Source of the DNA: Acidobacteriaceae bacterium
GTDB taxonomy: Bacteria; Acidobacteriota; Terriglobia; Bryobacterales; Bryobacteraceae
Assembly (NCBI GenBank): GCA_019233755.1
Contig: JAFAMD010000043.1
Location: 1 to 64,000 of the forward strand
Length of the DNA: 64,000 nucleotides
Reading direction: 5' to 3'
In this document: positions 9,288-19,344 of the stretch, piece by piece
Layout: every line of letters begins with the position of its first letter
Position numbering within the stretch: position 1 is the first letter of the stretch
The notes under the pieces: generated by a model
Database searches by the model: none
What the model was told of the DNA's origin: nothing
The model's input: only the letters and a program-made list of their open reading frames with translations
Program-made: the position numbers and the translations under genes

Positions 9288-10811
9288 ATGCAAATCCATA
9301 TTGAGACCTCCCCAATCGAAACCGTGAGTGTGGACGCACTCGCGGTGATTTGTTTCGAGACTGAAGAAAAAAAAGAGGGCGAACGCCAGGCGCCGGCCGC
9401 AGCAGACCCGGCCATTGCGGAGCAATCCGGCTGGCTGGCCGATCTCCGGGCATCCGGCGAGTTCACCGGAAAGCTGTACGAGACGGCCACCCTTCACCGG
9501 CCAAAGGGAGTGGCAGCCAGGCGGCTGGTCGTCGCCGGAGGCGGCAAGCGCGAAAAGTTTTCGTCGGTCGAAGTGCGGCGGCTTGCCGGAACGCTGGTGC
9601 GCTCGCTGAAGGGCAAGGGCGTGCGCAGCGTTGCGCTCCTGCTGGACACCCCGAATGGCGATGAGTATGTCGCGCCGGCGGTAGAGGGCGCAATCCTCGG
9701 CGCCTGGGAGCCCGACACGTACAAAACAGATTCGAAAAAGAACGAAAACCAGGTGGAGGCGTTCAACGTGGCGGTCCCCGGCGTGGCTGCCCAGGCGCTC
9801 CAGGCTGCGGCGGAACGGGGCCGCATTGTCGGTGAAGCCCAGAACTTTGCGCGTAACCTGATCAACGAACCCGCCAATAAGCTCACTCCTGAGGAATTGG
9901 CCAACCGCGCGAAGTCGATGGCGAAGGAAGCCGGGCTGGAATCCGAAGTCCTCGATCAGCGGGCGCTTGCCGAGCTCGGCATGGGTGCGCTGCTGGGCGT
10001 GGCGCAAGGCAGCAGCAATCCGCCGGTTTTCATTGTGCTGCGCTATCGCCCCGCCGGATATCAGGGAAAAGATCATCTGGCGTTTGTCGGCAAGGGGGTT
10101 ACGTTCGATACCGGCGGCGTCTCGATTAAGCCCTCCGATGGTATGGAGAAGATGAAGTACGACATGTCCGGCGCCGCGGCCGCTATCGGTGCGATGCAGG
10201 CCATCGCGCGGCTCAAACCACCCATTCCTGTCACGGCCTATGTGCCGGCGGTTGAGAACATGGTGAGCGGCAATGCCCAGCGGCCGGGCGACATTGTCAC
10301 CACCCTGGCCGGCAAAACCGTCGAGGTTCTGAACACGGACGCTGAAGGGCGGCTGATTCTGGCGGACGCGATCACCTATGCGAATCGCAATGGCGCGACC
10401 CATATTGTAGACGCCGCGACGCTCACCGGCGCCATTACCGTTGCACTCGGACATTACAACGTGGGCGCGTTCACAAATAACGAGGAGTTCCTCGAACGCT
10501 TTCTGAAAGTGGCGAAGGCGGCCGGTGAAAAAACCTGGCAAATGCCGATGGACGAAGAGTACAAAGAGTACCTCAAATCTGCATTTGCCGACCTGCCGAA
10601 TATCGGCGGGCGTTATGCCGGGTCCATCACGGCCGCCTGGTTCCTGCGTGAATTTGCAGATCCCACTCCCTGGGTCCACCTCGATATTGCAGGGACGGCA
10701 TGGATCGACGATGGCAAGAGCTGGCTATCGAAAGGTCCCACCGGCGTGGCGGTACGATCCTTCGTGGAACTCGCCCTCGATTGGAACCGCATCCCTGGTC
10801 TCGCAGACTGA
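9288..10811 (+). CDS. pepA: Leucyl aminopeptidase (M17)
   Basis: FVGKGVTFDTGGVSIKPSDGMEKMKYDMSGAAA and NTDAEGRLILADAITYA. Confidence 0.96.
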   Translation: MQIHIETSPIETVSVDALAVICFETEEKKEGERQAPAAADPAIAEQSGWLADLRASGEFTGKLYETATLHRPKGVAARRLVVAGGGKREKFSSVEVRRLAGTLVRSLKGKGVRSVALLLDTPNGDEYVAPAVEGAILGAWEPDTYKTDSKKNENQVEAFNVAVPGVAAQALQAAAERGRIVGEAQNFARNLINEPANKLTPEELANRAKSMAKEAGLESEVLDQRALAELGMGALLGVAQGSSNPPVFIVLRYRPAGYQGKDHLAFVGKGVTFDTGGVSIKPSDGMEKMKYDMSGAAAAIGAMQAIARLKPPIPVTAYVPAVENMVSGNAQRPGDIVTTLAGKTVEVLNTDAEGRLILADAITYANRNGATHIVDAATLTGAITVALGHYNVGAFTNNEEFLERFLKVAKAAGEKTWQMPMDEEYKEYLKSAFADLPNIGGRYAGSITAAWFLREFADPTPWVHLDIAGTAWIDDGKSWLSKGPTGVAVRSFVELALDWNRIPGLAD

Positions 10812-10937
10812 GCGGATAATCGCTTTCAACCCGGCGCTGTGGAAGAGTCCGGCGCCGCCGCGCCTCCTGGAAGCGGCTTCGCAGTGGGAATATACTCGAA
10901 TCTCTGAAGGTCTCTCATTCTCGGAAGGATTATCAGA

Positions 10938-12191
10938 ATGCAGCTTCGTGTTCTGGGGTTTGTGCTCGCCGGCGGCAAAGGAACCCGCCTCTTTCCGCTC
11001 ACCAAAGAGCGGGCGAAACCGGCCGTTCCATTTGGCGGCCGATACCGCATTGTCGATTTCGTCCTGAGCAATTTCATCAATTCGGGAATTTACTCGATCT
11101 ACGTTCTCATCCAGTTTAAAAGCCAATCGCTGCTGCAGCACTTGCGCGAAGGTTGGGAAGTCAGCGGGCTACTGAAGAACAATTTCATTATCCCGGTACC
11201 GGCGCAGATGCGTTCGGCCCAGGAAGACTGGTACCGCGGCACCGCCGATGCCATTCACCAGAACATCAACCTGATTGAGCAGGCAGATCCCCATGTGGTG
11301 GTAATTTTCGGCGCCGATCACATCTACCGCATGAACATCCGGCAGATGATCGAGTACCACGTGGAGAAGCGCGCCGGTGTAACGGTGGCGGCGATTCCTG
11401 TAAAGAAGGAGTACGCTACCGAATTCGGTGTTATCGAAACCACCGCGGACGGCAGCATTGTCGGTTTCCATGAGAAGAAAGCGGATGCGCCCACCATGCC
11501 GGACGATCCTACTCGCGTGTACGCGTCGATGGGCAACTACATTTTCTCGACAGATCTGCTGCTGCGCGAGTTGTACGCGGATGGCAAGCGGGAGGACAGT
11601 TCGCATGATTTCGGCAAGGATATTCTGCCGGGTCTGATCGGCCGGGCGGACATGTACGCTTACGACTTCCAGACGAATATCATTCCGGGCGACCCTATTG
11701 GCTCGCCGCAGTACTGGCGTGATGTGGGGACGCTCGATGCATATTACGAAGCAAGCATGGATCTGCGTTCCGTCTCGCCCGAACTGAACCTGTATAACCG
11801 GCAATGGCCCCTGCGTACCGCAGGTTATTTTGACGCGCCCGCTAAATTCGTCTTCGACGAGGAAGGCCGCCGCGGGATGGCAATCGATTCCATTATCGCG
11901 GGCAGCTCGATTGTGTCCGGCGGAACCGTGCGCGGGTCGGTGCTGGGCCGCAGCGTTCGCATTCACACCGGAGCTGTAGTGGAGGATTCCGTTATTTTTG
12001 ATAACTGCGACATTGGTCGCTATGCCAAGGTCCGCCGCGCGATTCTCGATAAGAATGTGAAGCTTCCGTCGGGAGCAGAGATCGGGTACGACCTCGAGGA
12101 GGATCGGAAGAAGTATCACGTGACGGAGAGCGGCATCGTTGTGGTCGAGGGTCATCAATCAACCGTGGACATCGCGATGTTGCAAGTGTAG
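10938..12191 (+). CDS. glgC: Glucose-1-phosphate adenylyltransferase
   Basis: FVLAGGKGTRLFPLTKERAKPAVPFGGRYRIVDFVLSNFINSGI. Confidence 0.96.
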   Translation: MQLRVLGFVLAGGKGTRLFPLTKERAKPAVPFGGRYRIVDFVLSNFINSGIYSIYVLIQFKSQSLLQHLREGWEVSGLLKNNFIIPVPAQMRSAQEDWYRGTADAIHQNINLIEQADPHVVVIFGADHIYRMNIRQMIEYHVEKRAGVTVAAIPVKKEYATEFGVIETTADGSIVGFHEKKADAPTMPDDPTRVYASMGNYIFSTDLLLRELYADGKREDSSHDFGKDILPGLIGRADMYAYDFQTNIIPGDPIGSPQYWRDVGTLDAYYEASMDLRSVSPELNLYNRQWPLRTAGYFDAPAKFVFDEEGRRGMAIDSIIAGSSIVSGGTVRGSVLGRSVRIHTGAVVEDSVIFDNCDIGRYAKVRRAILDKNVKLPSGAEIGYDLEEDRKKYHVTESGIVVVEGHQSTVDIAMLQV

Positions 12192-12222
12192 GCGTTCTAC
12201 CTCACATGCTCCACTTAGGCAG

Positions 12223-13923
12223 CTAAGCCGCGACTTTTTCCGGTTCCATGGACTTCGCCTGTACGCTCTCAATCAGCAGCGCCACTGCGACAACGACAAC
12301 ACAGCCGATCACGTTGTACCAGAGGAACGAGATCCGGGTGAATGCGGCCACGCTAAATATAGCTGCCTCCCCGGCGAGCACGCCATAGAAGGCGGCGGTT
12401 CCGCGCACCGCCTTGAAGAAAAATGCGAGGACGAAGACACCCAGCAGGCCGCCGTAGAAGAGTGAGCCGACGATATTCACCCGCTCAATGAGCGCGCCGA
12501 AGCCCCGCGCGCCGATCGCGGCAAACGCAACCGCATAGGCGGCCCAAAATATCGTGAACCCGCGGGACGCCCAAAGATAGTAGCGGTCCGAACGGTGTCG
12601 CACGAAAAAGCGGCCGAAGATGTCTACTACTGAAACCGTGGCAAGAGAATTAATCTCGCCGGATGTGGAGCCCATAGAGGCGGAGAAGATCACGCCAATG
12701 AGCAGTCCGACGAGGCCGGCGGGCAGATACCGCGTCACGAACGACAGGAAAATGTAGTTAGTATCGTCATATTTTGCATCGCCGTGCAGCTTTTGAACGA
12801 GTTGCAAGCCTTGCCTGCGCGTATCGGCAAAAGTGTGTTCCGCAGCACGGAAATTTGCCAGGGCCGCGGCCGGCGGTCTTTGCGGCAGGCGCGTTGCCGC
12901 TGCCAGTTGCAGGGCGGCCTCACGCCGCTGTTCGAAGGCCGCGTGAAACTTCGACTCCACGGTCTTCCAGCCGGCCGTCTGCGCGGCGCGTTGGGCCTCG
13001 AGCGGCTGGAACACCAAGGGCGTCGGGACGAACAGGGACAGCACGAAGACCATTGCTCCGATGAAGAGGATAAAGAGCTGCATCGGTATCTTGACGGTGG
13101 CGTTAAAGAGCAGGCTCAGGCGGCTCTGCGCAATAGATTTTCCCGTCAGGTAGCGCTGCACCTGGCTTTGATCGCAGCCGAAATAGGCCAGCGCCAGAAA
13201 ACCTCCACCGATTAGGCCGCTCCACAGGTTATAGCGGTCGCTAAGGTTCAGATGAAGGTCGACAATGTTCAGCCTTCCCGCCGCGCCGGCCAAGTGCACT
13301 GCGTCCACGAACGAAATGCTGCTGGGCAACGCATGAATCATGACAATCAGGCTGAGCACCAGCGCGACAAAAATCATGCTCATCTGCTGCACATCCGCCC
13401 ACGTCAGAGCCTTGATGCCGCCGGAGGCGGTGTACAGAACCACCAGTCCACCGATGGCCACCGTTATCAAGCGGTCCGACCAGCCGAGTACACCAGCGAG
13501 CGCAACCGCGGGTGCATATAGCCCGAGGCCTGCAGCCAGTCCACGCTGAATTAGAAAGACAACGCTGACGAGTGCGCGGGTTTTCGCATCGAAGCGCTGC
13601 TCAAGGTATTCATAGGCGGTGTAGACGCGCGCGCGATGAAAAATGGGCACAGCGGTTGCCGAGAGGATCACCATTGCGAGCGGCAGTCCGAAATAAAACT
13701 GTACGAACCGCATGCCGTCCACATAGCCTTGGCCGGTGGTGGAGATAAACGTGATCGCGCTCGCCTGAGTCGCCAGGATGGAGAGGCCCATGGCATACCA
13801 CGGCATCGTTTTGCCTGCCAGCAGATACCTGCTGACCGTGTTGCTGCCGCGCCCGCGATAAAGTCCGTAACTGACCAGTGAGGTGAGCCAGGCGAAGAGA
13901 ACGATCCAATCGATGGTTTTCAT
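12223..13923 (-). CDS. Sodium:solute symporter (SSS family)
   Basis: 566 aa polytopic; RYLLAGKTMPWYAMGLSILATQASAITFISTTGQGY, YTASGGIKALTWADVQQM. Confidence 0.93.
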   Translation of the reverse strand: MKTIDWIVLFAWLTSLVSYGLYRGRGSNTVSRYLLAGKTMPWYAMGLSILATQASAITFISTTGQGYVDGMRFVQFYFGLPLAMVILSATAVPIFHRARVYTAYEYLEQRFDAKTRALVSVVFLIQRGLAAGLGLYAPAVALAGVLGWSDRLITVAIGGLVVLYTASGGIKALTWADVQQMSMIFVALVLSLIVMIHALPSSISFVDAVHLAGAAGRLNIVDLHLNLSDRYNLWSGLIGGGFLALAYFGCDQSQVQRYLTGKSIAQSRLSLLFNATVKIPMQLFILFIGAMVFVLSLFVPTPLVFQPLEAQRAAQTAGWKTVESKFHAAFEQRREAALQLAAATRLPQRPPAAALANFRAAEHTFADTRRQGLQLVQKLHGDAKYDDTNYIFLSFVTRYLPAGLVGLLIGVIFSASMGSTSGEINSLATVSVVDIFGRFFVRHRSDRYYLWASRGFTIFWAAYAVAFAAIGARGFGALIERVNIVGSLFYGGLLGVFVLAFFFKAVRGTAAFYGVLAGEAAIFSVAAFTRISFLWYNVIGCVVVVAVALLIESVQAKSMEPEKVAA

Positions 13924-14603
13924 GCCAGAGCGCTCTTGAGTGCCGCCACTTGATGGCGATCTACATGACCGTCTACCGTCTGAGGGACGCGCGCCGCCCG
14001 TCCAATGTGAATTTCGTACAGCCCCTGCTCTTTGCCCAATCCGGCGAGCCCGTCTTCACAAATCCCAGCACCGACCAGGATGTTTATTGCGGGCCCTGCC
14101 GCCGCCTGCAGCGCGAGCAGGCGCGCCCTGCGCTCCTGCCACGTGCCGTTTCCGCCGCTGGTCAGGATGCGATCGATCTCCGGAATAGTCTTCAACTGCT
14201 CGATTGCGAGCAGTGGATCCACGACTTCGTCGAAGGCACGATGGAAAGTAGCCCGGCACGTCGGCGCCGCCGATAGTACAGCGCGTGTCGTCTCAAGATC
14301 GAGTTCGGAATTCCCGGCGAATCCCAGCACGAGCCCGTCTACACCCATGCGTATAAACTCCGCGGCGCGCTGCTGCAGTTTGTGGAGTCCGTCCGCGCCG
14401 CCGGGTGAGAAGGATGGTTCGTCGCGGACCATGACTCGCACCGGTATGGTCACCGCTGCCAAAATGCGTTCAACTATTACCGGATCCGGCGTCAGCCCCC
14501 CAACATCCAGCGCGCGGACGAGTTCCAGTCTGTCGGCACCTCCGGCCTCAGCTTCAACAGCTTCGGCTTCGGATGTGACGATCACTTCAAGGATCTTCGG
14601 CAT
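13920..14603 (-). CDS. cutC: Copper homeostasis protein CutC
   Basis: EVIVTSEAEAVEAEAGGADRLELVRALDVGGLTPDP, TFHRAFDEVVDPLLAIEQL, RILTSGG; 4-nt overlap with the symporter. Confidence 0.93.
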   Translation of the reverse strand: MPKILEVIVTSEAEAVEAEAGGADRLELVRALDVGGLTPDPVIVERILAAVTIPVRVMVRDEPSFSPGGADGLHKLQQRAAEFIRMGVDGLVLGFAGNSELDLETTRAVLSAAPTCRATFHRAFDEVVDPLLAIEQLKTIPEIDRILTSGGNGTWQERRARLLALQAAAGPAINILVGAGICEDGLAGLGKEQGLYEIHIGRAARVPQTVDGHVDRHQVAALKSALA

Positions 14604-14652
14604 GCAGTTACCTGCCGCATTCTAACCTGCGCAATCGCAAAACTCTTGACGG

Positions 14653-14817
14653 TCAGTATCGGCAGACGCGGGTGATTGCGTACAATACCGCGATCAGTCC
14701 TGCCAGGTAGCAAAGCACCGCACAGTAGACGCGCTTCCATGTGCCGAGGAACGGCGGCGGCTCATCCCCCTGAACAAGCGCGTCGCTCATGCTGGAACTC
14801 ATGCGTCTCTTCTCCAT
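14653..14817 (-). CDS. Small single-TM protein (54 aa), candidate accessory of the cutC-SSS locus
   Basis: Manual translation: MEKRRMSSSMSDALVQGDEPPPFLGTWKRVYCAVLCYLAGLIAVLYAITRVCRY*. Absent from the supplied ORF track (too short). Same strand as and 49 nt upstream of cutC. Confidence 0.65.
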   Translation of the reverse strand: MEKRRMSSSMSDALVQGDEPPPFLGTWKRVYCAVLCYLAGLIAVLYAITRVCRY

Positions 14818-14983
14818 CAACTGGGAATCGCTGCAGTAGCGGGCATCACATGCTGCATACTATGGTGAAAATCTAACTGATTCTTCTTAAGTAAGCGGGC
14901 ACAGCACGCGCCGAACGCTCTGTACGCCCAGAATACTCGATGCCTGACGGACCCGGCGCTGAACCGCCGGTTTCATTCTCTAA

Positions 14984-16423
14984 TTGGATAAACTGAAGAC
15001 CGTGCCAACCCAGGGCTCTGCGCGCCAAGTTATCAACGTTTTAATTGTCGACGATGAAGAGTCGCAACGCGGACCTTTGGCGGCCATGATATCGGCGTGG
15101 GGATTTAACGTCGAAACCGCCGGCGATGGCCAGGAAGCTTTGGATAAGCTCTCCACTTTCTCTGCCAATGTCCTTGTCACCGATCTAATGATGCCGCGCA
15201 TGGATGGTTTCGAGCTGATGAAGCGCCTTGGAGCGGAAGGCAACATGCCGCCGTCGATCGTACTGACGGCTTTCGGCAACATTGAAACCGCCATCCAGAC
15301 GATTCACGATCTCGGCGCATTCTGGTTTCTCGAAAAGCCAATTCAACCTGCTGCCTTACGCGTATTGCTCGAGCGCGCCGCCTCGCAGAGCCAGCTTGCG
15401 GAAGAAACGGAGCGCCTACAACGCCAGCTTGCCAACACCGGCGTACTTGTCGATATGGTGGGCACCTCTCCGCAGATGCAGGAAGTCTTTAATGTGATTC
15501 AACAGGTGGCGCCGAGCAAGGCTGCTGTACTGGTGGCAGGGGAAAGCGGCACTGGCAAAGAACTGGTAGCGCGCGCCATCCACCAGCTCAGCACGCGGCG
15601 CACGGGCCCGTTTGTTGCTATTAACTGCGCTGCCATGCCGGAAACGCTCATGGAGAGCGAACTTTTCGGTCATGAAAAAGGCGCATTCACGGGAGCGCTG
15701 GAACGGCGCGCCGGCTGCTTTGAACTCGCACAGCACGGCACGCTTCTCCTCGATGAGCTGGCGGAAATGCCTTCCGGCACACAGGCCAAGCTGCTGCGCG
15801 TTCTGGAAGACTCGCGTGTGCGCCGGTTGGGCGGGAAGAGCGAAATTTCAGTGGATGTCCGTGTTATCGCGGCCACCAATCGCAATGTGGATGACGCGCT
15901 GAAAAAAGGGGATCTGCGCGAAGATCTCTATTACCGCCTGAATGTTTTCCAGATCTCACTTCCTCCTCTGCGGCAGCGCCTCAGCGACCTGCCGGTGCTC
16001 TGCGAGACTCTGATCACTCATTTGAATCGCAAGCACACGTGCAATGTCACGCACGTCACGCCGGAAGTGATGGATGCGTTCCGCAAATACACGTGGCCGG
16101 GCAATGTGCGCGAACTGCGCAATATGCTGGAACGTGCGGTGATCATGGCCGGGGAGGGCGCGATTCAGATGGCGCATCTACCCTTCGATTTCGGCGTCGC
16201 TCTCGGTTCTCGAGTTCAGGCGCACGTGTTTGAGCCGGAGTGCGTGCGACTGCCCGTCGGAACCACGGTGAGCGAAGCAGAAAAAGCGCTGATCCAACTC
16301 ACGCTGCAACATACCAGGAACAACAAGACGCGGGCGGCCGAAATCCTCGGCATCAGCCTCAAAACGCTCTTCAACAAGCTCAAAGAATACGGCGCGGCGG
16401 AAGCTGCCGATGGCGCGGCGTAA
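14984..16423 (+). CDS. Sigma-54-dependent response regulator, NtrC family (REC-AAA+-Fis HTH)
   Basis: VLIVDDEESQRGPL receiver, GESGTGKELVARAIH, ELFGHEKGAFTGA, C-terminal NNKTRAAEILGISLKTLFNKLKEYG. TTG start. Confidence 0.95.
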   Translation: MDKLKTVPTQGSARQVINVLIVDDEESQRGPLAAMISAWGFNVETAGDGQEALDKLSTFSANVLVTDLMMPRMDGFELMKRLGAEGNMPPSIVLTAFGNIETAIQTIHDLGAFWFLEKPIQPAALRVLLERAASQSQLAEETERLQRQLANTGVLVDMVGTSPQMQEVFNVIQQVAPSKAAVLVAGESGTGKELVARAIHQLSTRRTGPFVAINCAAMPETLMESELFGHEKGAFTGALERRAGCFELAQHGTLLLDELAEMPSGTQAKLLRVLEDSRVRRLGGKSEISVDVRVIAATNRNVDDALKKGDLREDLYYRLNVFQISLPPLRQRLSDLPVLCETLITHLNRKHTCNVTHVTPEVMDAFRKYTWPGNVRELRNMLERAVIMAGEGAIQMAHLPFDFGVALGSRVQAHVFEPECVRLPVGTTVSEAEKALIQLTLQHTRNNKTRAAEILGISLKTLFNKLKEYGAAEAADGAA

Positions 16424-16494
16424 GGAGGCTTCAGTCGCCTGATTGGGGCGGAAAACCCTGCACCCGCATGTTACGCTGAGGGTTTCTCGCCTGA

Positions 16495-17604
16495 ATGACC
16501 CAAGCCATCGAACTGAAGAGGACGCCGCTCTTCGATACCCACGTCGCCTTGAAGGCCAAAATGGTCGATTTCGGCGGCTGGAACATGCCCGTGCAGTATT
16601 CGGGCATCATCGAGGAGCACAACGCCGTCCGTAATGCCGTCGGCCTGTTCGATGTTAGCCACATGGGCGAGATAGAAGTGCGCGGCCCTGAAGCTGCCAA
16701 ACTCGTCGATTTCGTCTCCACCAACAACGCCCAGAAGCTGAAAATCGGTCAGGCTCACTACTCGGCACTGCTGTACGAGAACGGCGGATTCGTCGACGAC
16801 ATTCTGGTTCACAAAGTGGCCGACGATCACTTCTTCCTCTGCGTGAACGCGTCCAATCAAGAAAAAGATTTCGAGCATATCCGCGCGCACAATCGGTTGG
16901 ACGCCGAAGTCGATTTTGCCAGTGACCGGTACGCGCAGTTGGCGATACAAGGGCCGAAGGCGCTGGCCACGCTGCAAAAACTGACTGGGACAAAGCTGAA
17001 CGAGATTAGGTACTACTGGTTCGTCGACGGTGAGGTTGCCGGCACGCCCGCACGCATCGCGCGCACCGGTTACACGGGCGAAGACGGCTTCGAGATCTAT
17101 ATCCCGCCCTCGGAAGCGGCCAGAATCTGGAACGAAGTGCTCAGCGCAGGCCAGGAGTTCGGCATCAAGCCGAGCGGCCTCGGCGCGCGCAATACGCTAC
17201 GGCTTGAAGCGAAGATGGCTCTCTATGACCATGAGCTGACCAATTCCATCAATCCCTTCGAGGCCGATCTTGCCTGGATTGTAAAAATGGATAAAGGCGA
17301 CTTCGTGGGCCGCGCAGCGCTTGAGAAGGCGCTTCAAGCCGGTATCACGCGAAAGCTAGCCGGGTTCGAAATGCTGGACCGCGGCATCGGCCGCGATGGG
17401 TATGAGGTTCGGATCGATGGAAAGCCCGCGGGTTGGGTCACAAGCGGTGGGCCTTCCCCTACGCTGAATAAGAATATCGGCCTCTGTTATCTGCCGGCTG
17501 ACAAGGCAGCCGAGATCGGACTCGGTATTCAAGTCGTAATTCGCAACGCGCCAGTGAACGCTGTCACAGTTGCCACACCGTTTTACAAGAGACCAAAGAT
17601 ATGA
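16495..17604 (+). CDS. gcvT: Glycine cleavage system T protein (aminomethyltransferase)
   Basis: KMVDFGGWNMPVQYSGIIEEHNAVRNAVGLFDVSHMGEIEVRG. Confidence 0.97.
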   Translation: MTQAIELKRTPLFDTHVALKAKMVDFGGWNMPVQYSGIIEEHNAVRNAVGLFDVSHMGEIEVRGPEAAKLVDFVSTNNAQKLKIGQAHYSALLYENGGFVDDILVHKVADDHFFLCVNASNQEKDFEHIRAHNRLDAEVDFASDRYAQLAIQGPKALATLQKLTGTKLNEIRYYWFVDGEVAGTPARIARTGYTGEDGFEIYIPPSEAARIWNEVLSAGQEFGIKPSGLGARNTLRLEAKMALYDHELTNSINPFEADLAWIVKMDKGDFVGRAALEKALQAGITRKLAGFEMLDRGIGRDGYEVRIDGKPAGWVTSGGPSPTLNKNIGLCYLPADKAAEIGLGIQVVIRNAPVNAVTVATPFYKRPKI

Positions 17605-17987
17605 GCTATCCCGACACTTATAAATACACGAAAGAGCACGAATGGGTGCACATCGAAGGCAATCAGGCAACGGTGGGCATTACAGATCACGCTCAGAACG
17701 AGTTGGGAGACATCGTATTCGTCGATCTGCCGTTGCCCGGCACGTCCGTAACCAAGGGGCAGACCTTCGGCTCGGTGGAATCGGTGAAAGCTGTGTCGGA
17801 CATTTACGCGCCGGTCTCGGGCGAAGTTGCCGAGGCGAATGAACTCCTCTCGAAAAATCCGGAGAAGTTAAACGAAGATCCGCACGGGAATGGCTGGCTG
17901 ATTAAGGTAAAGCTGGCGTCGTCTCCCAAAGAGCTCGATGAATTGATGTCGGCGGCCGACTATCAAAAGTATGTGGGAGCGGAATAG
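17601..17987 (+). CDS. gcvH: Glycine cleavage system H protein
   Basis: YTKEHEWVHIEGNQATVGITDHAQNELGDIVFVDLP...SVESVKAVSDIYAPVSGEV lipoyl site. Confidence 0.97.
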   Translation: MSYPDTYKYTKEHEWVHIEGNQATVGITDHAQNELGDIVFVDLPLPGTSVTKGQTFGSVESVKAVSDIYAPVSGEVAEANELLSKNPEKLNEDPHGNGWLIKVKLASSPKELDELMSAADYQKYVGAE

Positions 17988-18024
17988 ACCGTTCTTTTTC
18001 GACCCGAAGCCAGGAATAAGTTAG

Positions 18025-19341
18025 TTGCGATACCTACCTAAGTCAGATGCCGAGCGCCGCGAGATGCTGGCCACAATCGGCCTCAACTCCGAAGAAGACC
18101 TCGTCTCTTACCTTCCCCCCGATGTGCGCTTTGACGGCCGTCTGGCAATTGAAGACGGCAAAAGCGAGTTCGAGATTGTCGATTATTTCAAACAGTTGGC
18201 AAGCCAGAACGCAAACGGCTACCCCAGCTTTCTGGGAGCGGGCGTTTACCATCATTACCGCCCGGTGTTAGTGGATGCAGTTATTTCGCGGGGCGAGTTT
18301 CTGACCTCGTATACCCCGTATCAGGCCGAAATCTCGCAGGGTACGCTCGCCAGCATTTTCGAGTTTCAGACGATGGTGTGCCAGCTCACTGGCATGGAAG
18401 TGGCCAACGCTTCCATGTACGACGGCTCGTCCGCCGTACCGGAAGCCGCCATGATGGCAGTCCGCATTACGCGTCGCGATAAAGTCCTGATCGCGCGCAC
18501 CGTTCACCCGGAATACCGTGAAGTGCTGCACACCTATACACAGCATCAAGGCATTCCCGTGGAAGAACTAGCGTACGGGAAGAATGGCCGGCTGGATCTT
18601 GACGATCTGAAAACGAAGCTGACCGATGACGTCGCAGGCGTGATTGTGCAGACGCCGAATTTCTTCGGACTTCTCGAACAACTGAACGAGATCTCGCCGC
18701 TGGTGAAGAGCAAGGGTGCCTTGCTGGTGGTGGTGTTCACTGAGGCAGTGTCGCTAGGCTTAATCGAGCCGCCCCGGCAGGCGGATATCGTTGTCGGCGA
18801 GTTGCAAAGCTTTGCCATTTCGCCCAGCTACGGCGGCCCTTACGTCGGAATTATCGCGACGCAGGAGAAATACATCCGGCAAATACCAGGAAGGCTAGTG
18901 GGCGAGACGACGGACGCCAACGGCGAACGCGCCTTCTGCCTGACGCTTGCGACTCGCGAGCAGCACATCCGCCGCGAGAAGGCGACGTCTAATATCTGCA
19001 CGAATCAGGCGCTGCTGGCCCTGATGGCTACCGTATTTATGACCGTTTACGGCAAGGAGGGGTTGCGCGAGCTCGCGGAACAGAACCTCGCGAAGGCGCA
19101 CTATCTCGCGGGTAAGCTGCCGCTGCGGTTTGACGCGCCCTTCTTCAACGAATTCGTAGTGCGCACAAACGCTAAATCTCCAGAGCAGATTAATAAAGAA
19201 CTGCTGAAGAAGAAGATCGTCGGCGGATTACCGCTGGGCCGCTTCTATCCCGAGCTGAAGGATTGCCTGCTGCTCTGTGCCACCGAAATGAGCAAGCGGC
19301 AGGACCTGGACACTGTCGCCGGCGTTTTCGTGAAGCAGTAA
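18025..19341 (+). CDS. gcvPA: Glycine dehydrogenase (decarboxylating) subunit 1
   Basis: [19 protein letters not shown]..., [49 protein letters not shown]. Confidence 0.96.
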   Translation: MRYLPKSDAERREMLATIGLNSEEDLVSYLPPDVRFDGRLAIEDGKSEFEIVDYFKQLASQNANGYPSFLGAGVYHHYRPVLVDAVISRGEFLTSYTPYQAEISQGTLASIFEFQTMVCQLTGMEVANASMYDGSSAVPEAAMMAVRITRRDKVLIARTVHPEYREVLHTYTQHQGIPVEELAYGKNGRLDLDDLKTKLTDDVAGVIVQTPNFFGLLEQLNEISPLVKSKGALLVVVFTEAVSLGLIEPPRQADIVVGELQSFAISPSYGGPYVGIIATQEKYIRQIPGRLVGETTDANGERAFCLTLATREQHIRREKATSNICTNQALLALMATVFMTVYGKEGLRELAEQNLAKAHYLAGKLPLRFDAPFFNEFVVRTNAKSPEQINKELLKKKIVGGLPLGRFYPELKDCLLLCATEMSKRQDLDTVAGVFVKQ

Positions 19342-19344
19342 CGG

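Noticed and set aside
9234-10679. 481-aa antisense ORF opposite pepA
   Set aside because: Mirror ORF of a high-GC gene; the + strand protein has clear M17 motifs and the antisense product has no recognisable domain.
16424-16494. Possible glycine riboswitch upstream of gcvT
   Set aside because: The gap is only 71 nt and no tandem aptamer-like structure was recognised; an Infernal scan would be needed to exclude it fully.
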